Assembly (NCBI GenBank): GCA_031261905.1
Contig: JAISIS010000096.1
Location: forward strand, 1-10,088
Length of the DNA stretch: 10,088 bases
Origin: Burkholderiaceae bacterium
Lineage (GTDB): Bacteria; Pseudomonadota; Gammaproteobacteria; Burkholderiales; Burkholderiaceae_D
Direction of reading: 5' to 3'
Shown here: positions 5,787 to 10,088 of the stretch, piece after piece
Numbering within the stretch: position 1 is the first letter of the stretch
How the letters are laid out: each line of letters begins with the position of its first letter
Notes under the pieces: model-generated
Seen by the model: only the letters and a program-made list of their open reading frames with translations
Database searches by the model: none
What the model was told of the DNA's origin: nothing
Made by a program: the position numbers and the translations under genes

Positions 5787-7304
5787 ATGAAGCGCCTTTT
5801 TTCGTTACAGCATCAGGTCATCCTTGTTCTCATGGCATTCATGGGACTGTCGTTCCTGCTGACAGGCTATCTGGTCAGAGATATATCCCAGAGCATGATT
5901 TTGCGTGAAAAGCAGGAAAAACTCCTGACCATCGCGCATATCCTGGATGCCCGTCTGCCGCCGGAAGGATTTGATGGTATTTTGCTCCGCTACCATGCGG
6001 AAAACGCCACGCGTGAAGATAAAATCAGGATTCTCAACCGGGTACTCCGGCAAGATACGGATAACATCGGTGAATCCGCTCCCGGTCTTGGGGTCGGCTT
6101 TTATTCCCGTGATCTGGACGCCATTGTTACCTATGGCCCCTCTATCTCTTTCGGAAGCACGGTCGGAACATCCGTTGCTGCTGATCACCCGGGGCGGCAA
6201 GTAATGGAGACTTCCACCCAAATCGTCAAATCAGGCTCTATGGTGCGTGGCGATATTCTTAACGCCATGATTCCCATACAGCGGGGCGGAAAAACCATCG
6301 GCTATATATGGGCAAACGAACTGACTACAGATATTTCCGCTCAGTTAGGCAACATGACGCGCAATATCTTTCTGGTCACGCTGCTAAGCTCTTCCCTGAT
6401 TTTCATCCTGCTTATACTGCTGGCCCGCCGTACCCTGAATGACATAGACCGGATCATTACAGGCACCCGCAATATACGCAATGATCTCTCGCAGCGAATA
6501 GAAGTGAGAAAAGGCGATCTGGGTGAAATTGCCGACAACATCAACGGCATGGCGGAAAGCGTTGGCAAGGCTGTTGATAAAGCCAATAATGCCATCGCCG
6601 TACTGCAAAACGTCATGAGCAACGTGGATGCCATGATTTGCGTCTGTGACCCGCAAACCAAAAAAGTGGTTTATATCAACGACTGGCTTTGCCGACGTCT
6701 CGGGCGCAACGATCTGGAAGGAAAGACCTGTTATGAAGTCCTGCATGGCCATACGGAACCCTGTTCCTTCTGTCCGCATAAATATCTTTTCGATGAGGAT
6801 GGTCATCCTGTTGATGAAATCCTGAACAGGACCATCCATAACCAGTTGATAAACTGCAATCTGATGGTAACGGACAAACTGGTGAAATGGTATGACGGTC
6901 GGGTGCTGCACATGGAAATCGGTACAGACGCGACGGAACGGAACGCGAAGGCTATCAGCGAAGCCGTCAATCAGGCGCAGCAATCTTTCCTGGCTCGGTT
7001 CAATCATGAAATCAGACCGCCGATGGACAATATACTGGGGGTAACGCATACCGCCCTTGAAGCTTTCCCTTCTCCGGAGCAGGCTGCCTACCTGCAGAAA
7101 ATACAGTCTTCCGCCAGAGGACTGCTTGAAGTCATTAACGATATAATGGATTATCAACGCATAGAGGCCAACGAGATTATCATTGAAAAACAGGCGTTCA
7201 ACGTCCGCAAAGCTATCGAAAGCGTTAAAAAAGCCATCATGCCGCGCGCCGAAGCCAAGTATCTTGAATTTCAGGTAACGGTGGATAATTCAATTCCCGA
7301 GTAG
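5787..7304 (+). CDS. 5' part of hybrid kinase: Cache-like sensor, HAMP, PAS, HisKA (505 aa)
   Basis: If translation stops at the TAG, the product has 505 residues. TM1 spans about 10-30 (VILVLMAFMGLSFLLTGYLV) and TM2 about 193-215 (IFLVTLLSSSLIFILLILLA). Between them is a periplasmic sensor of about 160 residues, containing FYSRDLDAIVTYGP, DHPGRQVM, MVRGDILNAMIPI and IGYIWANEL, which resembles Cache-type sensors. A HAMP-like segment (about 215-265) and a PAS domain (about 280-390) follow. The PAS carries three cysteines, C315, C326 and C329 (TCYEVLHGHTEPCSFCPH), a possible metal or redox site. HisKA starts near 400 with phospho-accepting H407 in FLARFNHEIRPPMDNILG. The piece lacks the catalytic ATPase domain, so alone it could not autophosphorylate; it could only be a substrate or a nonfunctional fragment. 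An in-frame TTG at 5745 would add 14 residues but lacks a ribosome site. Confidence 0.75.
   Translation: MKRLFSLQHQVILVLMAFMGLSFLLTGYLVRDISQSMILREKQEKLLTIAHILDARLPPEGFDGILLRYHAENATREDKIRILNRVLRQDTDNIGESAPGLGVGFYSRDLDAIVTYGPSISFGSTVGTSVAADHPGRQVMETSTQIVKSGSMVRGDILNAMIPIQRGGKTIGYIWANELTTDISAQLGNMTRNIFLVTLLSSSLIFILLILLARRTLNDIDRIITGTRNIRNDLSQRIEVRKGDLGEIADNINGMAESVGKAVDKANNAIAVLQNVMSNVDAMICVCDPQTKKVVYINDWLCRRLGRNDLEGKTCYEVLHGHTEPCSFCPHKYLFDEDGHPVDEILNRTIHNQLINCNLMVTDKLVKWYDGRVLHMEIGTDATERNAKAISEAVNQAQQSFLARFNHEIRPPMDNILGVTHTALEAFPSPEQAAYLQKIQSSARGLLEVINDIMDYQRIEANEIIIEKQAFNVRKAIESVKKAIMPRAEAKYLEFQVTVDNSIPE
7302..7304 (+). other. In-frame amber codon splitting the hybrid kinase
   Basis: TAG follows GAG (Glu505) and precedes GTT ATA GGA GAT GAA CTG, which encodes VIGDEL of the conserved region before the ATPase N-box. 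The flanking frames are identical, so there is no frameshift. A single-base change from TAC or TAT (Tyr), TGG (Trp) or CAG (Gln) explains it. AGGAG (7310-7314) just downstream faces an ATG at 7315 that is out of frame and soon stops. Confidence 0.9.
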
Positions 7305-8225
7305 GTTATAGGAGATGAACTGCGTTTCTCCCAGGTTTTGCTGCATCTGCTCGGCAATGCGGTGAAATTTACCTTTGAAGGCTCAGTCTCGCTCAACATC
7401 AGCGCGGAACGGCAAGCCATGGGCATACTGAGGATCAACTGCGTTGTCAGTGATACCGGCATCGGCATGAGCGCGGAACAAATAAGAGACATGTTCGTGC
7501 CGCTTTACCATACGGACAAGTCGCTGACCGACAATATGGGAAGCGGTCTCGGTCTGACTATCTGCAAGGCACTGATTGAACAGATGGACGGAAAAATCAG
7601 TGGAACAAGCGTTGCCGGTAAGGGAAGTGAATTTTCTTTCTTTATCGAATGCGAACCTTTGCTCAAAATGGCCGACACCGATAATGCAGAGGCCACGTTG
7701 TGGCAAAGCGCGCGTTATAGCGGAGCAAAAATCCTGTTGGCGGAAAGCAGTGCCGTTGACCAGGAGGCCACCCGGCAAATGCTTTCCGAACTGGGCGCGG
7801 AAGTGGAAATAACCGACAACGGATTTGATGTGGTCAAGCTCTTCCTGCAGGAAGACTACGCCGTCATCCTGATGGATATGCGCCTGCCGATTATTAACGG
7901 CCTGGAAGCGACAAGACGCATTCGCGCAAGCACCAAGCATGACGCGCTGGATGTGTCCATTGTCGCCATGACAAGCTCTGACAGACTGGAATACCGCCTG
8001 ATAGGCAAGAATGCCGGCATGAACGCCTATGTCGTCAACCCGGTGAATACTGATGAACTCAAACGCGCGCTTTATGAGCAAATTCACCTGAAGGAAATCA
8101 TCAGGAAAGAAAAGCAGGAGCACGAAGAACAGAGAAGGGAAAAACGTCGCATAAGCATGGGAAGAAGGGTCACTGACAATTTATCGCACGAACAGCCGGA
8201 GGAAGCGCATCCGGATTATGAATAG
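7305..8225 (+). CDS. 3' part of hybrid kinase: HATPase_c and degenerate receiver domain
   Basis: This stretch continues the kinase in the same frame after the TAG; the first plausible start is the TTG at 7338, which lacks a well-placed ribosome site. Numbering from the kinase start, the ATPase domain has N-box N524 (LLGNAVKFT), D556 in VSDTGIGM, and the G2 glycine box MGSGLGLTI. A C-terminal receiver domain begins near residue 646 (AKILLAESSAVDQ) with phospho-acceptor D697 in ILMDMRLPIINGLEA and T729 in AMTS. Its acidic pair is reduced to E653-S654, and the near-invariant lysine of the KP motif is asparagine (N751, VVNPVN). It ends in a charged tail of about 45 residues (KEKQEHEEQRREKRR region). 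If expressed alone it would lack the HisKA histidine. Whether it is made is uncertain, so it is best treated as part of the interrupted gene. Confidence 0.6.
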   Translation, partial: VIGDELRFSQVLLHLLGNAVKFTFEGSVSLNISAERQAMGILRINCVVSDTGIGMSAEQIRDMFVPLYHTDKSLTDNMGSGLGLTICKALIEQMDGKISGTSVAGKGSEFSFFIECEPLLKMADTDNAEATLWQSARYSGAKILLAESSAVDQEATRQMLSELGAEVEITDNGFDVVKLFLQEDYAVILMDMRLPIINGLEATRRIRASTKHDALDVSIVAMTSSDRLEYRLIGKNAGMNAYVVNPVNTDELKRALYEQIHLKEIIRKEKQEHEEQRREKRRISMGRRVTDNLSHEQPEEAHPDYE

Positions 8226-8272
8226 CATTACGGCTGGTGTATGTCTGCCCTGATGATGCGGTACTGAAAATA

Positions 8273-9127
8273 TCAGCCTACCGCAATGATCCGCCCGCTG
8301 CCGGATGTACCGTTCATATCCGAAAAGGATGTGTAGGCATCAGCCGCTTTCCTGTTTTTTGCGATATCTGCGGCCTGCGCCATACCGCCTTGAACATCCG
8401 GCACGGCGGCAGCGGCGTTATCCGTAGTATTTTGTCCGCCAACAGCATCTGTGCCATCAGCTTTCTTGCCGTCATCGCTTTCCTCCCGTGCGCCAGTCAC
8501 TTCTTCCCGGCTGACGGCTGCTATATCCGCACGTGCGGTAACCGCCTTTTGCGCCGCCCTGGCGGCAACGGAAATATCCTGGGAAGAAGGATTGGCTGGC
8601 GCAAGCGCCGCTCTTCTTACCAGTTCGGCCATACGCAACACTTCTTCAGGATCGCTGGTGGCTGGTGTGCTGATGGATACTTCCCCGCCCGTAATATACT
8701 TCTGGCCATCCGGGCCAGTCGTATAGGAATAACTGGCGGCACTGGCATATCGCCCGCCCACAGCCTTGTGCGCAGCCTCATGGGCAATGACTTCCTGCTC
8801 GATCTGTTTAAGTTGCGCAATTTCAGCGCTTATCCGGGGATCCGCCTCAGCATCGGTTCCCCGAGTGGATTTCCGACCGTTTTTTGTGTCAGCCGTCTGA
8901 TCCGCTTTCTGGCCTGTCCGGTTATCCGTACCCGAGGATGATTGCGCCGCGCCAACCTCCTTTATACCAGGCGCAGCGGCGGCTTCCGCCTTGCCTTCCT
9001 GGCTGGCAAAAGCCATACCGGGAACACGGTTTTCGGCTTCTCCACGCCCGGCCTGATCCGCGCGCATTCCCTGCCGCCCGTAAAGGCTGTAAAGCATGGT
9101 GCTGGCATAACCGGAACCGACCCGCAT
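8273..9127 (-). CDS. SprA-related putative zinc metalloprotease (HExxH)
   Basis: This 284-residue protein matches the SprA-related family of putative metalloproteases, with a conserved core at about residues 98-195. The core contains EIAQLKQIEQEVIAHEAAH, with the HExxH zinc motif H116-E117-A-A-H120. It continues with GGRYASAASYSYTTGPDGQKY, GGEVSIST and RRAALAPANPSSQDISVAARA, all hallmarks of the family. E149 in GGEV is a candidate third ligand. The core is flanked by long Ala/Gly/Asp/Lys-rich, probably disordered tails (about 20-97 and 200-284). There is no signal peptide or membrane segment. The start ATG at 9127 follows TAGGAG with six bases between, and a TATAAT-type promoter lies just upstream. 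It converges on the sensor kinase, 47 bp away, and is divergent from a lipoprotein gene. The family has no well-established biochemical function that I know of, so the protease activity is inferred from the motif. Confidence 0.85.
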   Translation of the reverse strand: MRVGSGYASTMLYSLYGRQGMRADQAGRGEAENRVPGMAFASQEGKAEAAAAPGIKEVGAAQSSSGTDNRTGQKADQTADTKNGRKSTRGTDAEADPRISAEIAQLKQIEQEVIAHEAAHKAVGGRYASAASYSYTTGPDGQKYITGGEVSISTPATSDPEEVLRMAELVRRAALAPANPSSQDISVAARAAQKAVTARADIAAVSREEVTGAREESDDGKKADGTDAVGGQNTTDNAAAAVPDVQGGMAQAADIAKNRKAADAYTSFSDMNGTSGSGRIIAVG

Positions 9128-9160
9128 GGAACACTCCTACGGAAACACGTTGATGCCTGA

Positions 9161-9187
9161 ATTATATACGATTTTCGTTTTTTCCAA
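9161..9187 (-). promoter_or_regulatory. Candidate sigma-70 promoter for the SprA-related gene
   Basis: On the minus strand a perfect TATAAT (-10, complement of 9161-9166) is preceded by TTGGAA (complement of 9182-9187), a four-of-six match to the -35 consensus. The spacing is 15 bp, shorter than ideal. Transcription from here would begin near 9154 and leave a leader of about 27 bases to the ATG at 9127. Confidence 0.5.
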
Positions 9188-9191
9188 TTTT

Positions 9192-9246
9192 CCGTGTTTT
9201 TTGACGGCTTTTGACGGCGGCTGTTTATGCGAACAAGTAAACACGG
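9192..9246. repeat. Inverted repeat enclosing a tandem decamer in a divergent promoter region
   Basis: CCGTGTTT (9192-9199) and AAACACGG (9239-9246) are perfect inverted copies. A third partial copy, AAACACG, lies at 9143-9149. Between the first two is a perfect 10-bp tandem repeat, TTTTGACGGC, at 9199-9208 and 9209-9218. The decamers contain TTGACG, similar to a -35 element, and TATGAT at 9247-9252 may be the -10 for the rightward lipoprotein gene, though the best -35 spacing is poor. This resembles an operator region shared by the divergent genes. Confidence 0.5.
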
Positions 9247-9296
9247 TATGATGCGCACTGTTAAATTTATCCGGATATTTCTTCTCTGATTGCACC

Positions 9297-10088
9297 ATGA
9301 AAAAACGGTTTCCCTGTTTTTTGGCCATATTGGCATTCGTGCTGGCACTTGCCGGATGCGGCGACTCTTCAAAACCCGTCAAGCCGGAAGATATGGACAA
9401 GGGTTACATTCATTTTGCCGTCAATCTGATACTGGAAGACATCATCCGCCGGGGCGAAACCTCGCCTTATGCCCAACTTTCGCCCGCTCCTGTCCTGAAT
9501 CCTTACCTGATGCCGGGTACCGATAATGTCATCAAGGATTTCCGCCGCAATTTCACAACTGCGGAAGACAAGTATTACCAGCTGAGGGGTACAGGAACGA
9601 TGGTCCGGGGTACGGTTAACAGTGTTGACCGGCCAAACCGCGAACTTGTTTTCGTTCAGGAAGACAAAACATCCAAACCGCCGTTTACCGGCACACTCCG
9701 CCTTTCTCTGGATAAAACACGCTACAGTGAAACCGCCATGCCGGCTTACGCGCCCGGAGATACGGCTGTTTTCATGTGCAAGGAATACCGCCCGATTCAT
9801 GATTTTAAAAACGAAACCACGCATCAGATCGAGATACGCCTGATTCAATGCACAACCGCAGACGATTACTACGCTGTCTTTCAGGCTCATATCGAGGAAA
9901 GGCTGATGGATATCTACAGCGGCAAAGAACCGGTAAACCCCGATATGGCGCAACATCTTGCCATGTTCTACCTGGCGGCGCAGTCACTGCCAAAGCAGTC
10001 AGTCTGTCTTTCCGGCAGCTTTTTGGCCTGTCACGAAAATATGATGGATGAAATCGCGCGAAAATACCAGGATGTAAAAGCAGTCAAT
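9297..10088 (+). CDS. Putative lipoprotein with possible OB-fold (tRNA_anti-like), C-terminus beyond window
   Basis: The first 264 codons are present and the frame is open at the right edge. MKKRFPCFLAILAFVLALAGC is a type II signal peptide with lipobox LAGC, so C21 is the predicted lipidation site; aspartate is at +3, not +2, which favours the outer membrane. Residues of about 95-195 hold a strand-rich region (YQLRGTGTMVRGTVNSVD, RELVFVQED, TGTLRLSLD, YAPGDTAVFMCKEY, HQIEIRLIQC). It resembles the OB-fold domain called tRNA_anti-like in some secreted lipoproteins, including two cysteines near its end that might pair. A helical segment with MAQHLAMFYLAAQSL follows. The ATG at 9297 has no strong ribosome site, but it is the start that gives a proper signal peptide. 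It is divergent from the SprA-related gene. The OB-fold assignment is tentative and the function unknown. Confidence 0.75.
   Translation, partial: MKKRFPCFLAILAFVLALAGCGDSSKPVKPEDMDKGYIHFAVNLILEDIIRRGETSPYAQLSPAPVLNPYLMPGTDNVIKDFRRNFTTAEDKYYQLRGTGTMVRGTVNSVDRPNRELVFVQEDKTSKPPFTGTLRLSLDKTRYSETAMPAYAPGDTAVFMCKEYRPIHDFKNETTHQIEIRLIQCTTADDYYAVFQAHIEERLMDIYSGKEPVNPDMAQHLAMFYLAAQSLPKQSVCLSGSFLACHENMMDEIARKYQDVKAVN

Larger units (their letters stand above)
5787..8225 (+). pseudogene. Hybrid sensor histidine kinase interrupted by one in-frame amber codon
   Basis: Read through one TAG, this is an 812-codon membrane hybrid histidine kinase. Its order is two transmembrane segments around a periplasmic sensor, HAMP, PAS, HisKA, HATPase_c and receiver. 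Such proteins sense a signal outside the membrane, phosphorylate a histidine and relay the phosphate to an aspartate. The stop at 7302-7304 (codon 506) falls within the conserved stretch IPE-stop-VIGDELRFSQVL, where relatives usually have an aromatic residue. The frame is open and conserved on both sides, so this looks like a recent single-base nonsense change (or a sequencing error, or an unusual readthrough) rather than a split gene. No good restart codon with a ribosome site follows the stop. The receiver is also degenerate (see the 3' part). The start ATG at 5787 has GGAGAG at 5769-5774, a rather long 12-base spacing. No partner response regulator lies beside it. Confidence 0.8.

Noticed and set aside
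6384..7157. A 257-codon minus-strand open frame opposite the sensor kinase
   Set aside because: It is antisense to recognisable PAS and HisKA sequence and shows no family features.
7315..7362. Restart of translation at the ATG after AGGAG just past the amber codon
   Set aside because: This ATG is out of frame with the ATPase domain and runs into a stop after about 15 codons. The spacing from AGGAG is also zero.
7383..8123. A 246-codon minus-strand open frame opposite the kinase ATPase and receiver domains
   Set aside because: It lies opposite conserved HATPase and receiver motifs and resembles no protein family; it is a coding shadow.
8237..8941. A 234-codon plus-strand open frame opposite the SprA-related gene
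   Set aside because: The minus strand carries the conserved HExxH family core with a good ribosome site and promoter, so this frame is a shadow.

Overview
The window looks like part of a betaproteobacterial chromosome, probably Burkholderiales. The evidence is an AlaA-type aminotransferase divergent from a PrxQ/BCP peroxiredoxin followed by a PIN-PhoH ATPase, with protein sequences of betaproteobacterial style. The moderate base composition and gut-type sensor kinase would fit an Oxalobacter-like member of the Oxalobacteraceae. That placement is inference from remembered sequence style, not from a search.

Layout. Positions 1-786 (minus) hold the N-terminal 262 codons of alanine transaminase AlaA, which runs off the left edge. 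A 243-bp divergent promoter region with a symmetric set of AACTG/CAGTT half-sites separates it from a plus-strand cluster. That cluster contains a PrxQ/BCP peroxiredoxin (1030-1506), a PIN-PhoH protein (1543-3219), and two small proteins I do not recognise (3253-3612 and 3621-4040). Short gaps and good ribosome binding sites make it look like an operon. Converging on it is a short Dps/ferritin-like protein (4437-4048, minus) with all five Dps ferroxidase ligands.

Divergent from the Dps-like gene is an ankyrin-repeat lipoprotein (4665-5627). Next comes a large hybrid sensor histidine kinase (5787-8225) with Cache-like sensor, HAMP, cysteine-rich PAS, HisKA, HATPase and receiver parts. A single in-frame TAG at 7302-7304 splits it between the HisKA and ATPase domains. 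Its receiver domain has also lost the conserved lysine. A convergent SprA-related HExxH putative metalloprotease (9127-8273, minus) follows. It is divergent from a lipoprotein with a possible OB-fold (9297 to the right edge, incomplete).

Possible functional links. The peroxiredoxin and the Dps-like protein both suggest peroxide and iron protection, and the ankyrin lipoprotein sits beside the Dps-like gene. PIN-PhoH points to RNA metabolism. No mobile element, CRISPR array, tRNA or rRNA was seen. No stretch above 300 bp lacks a gene. The most notable observations are the amber-interrupted kinase, the compact Dps-like ferroxidase, and several repeat structures in the divergent promoter regions.
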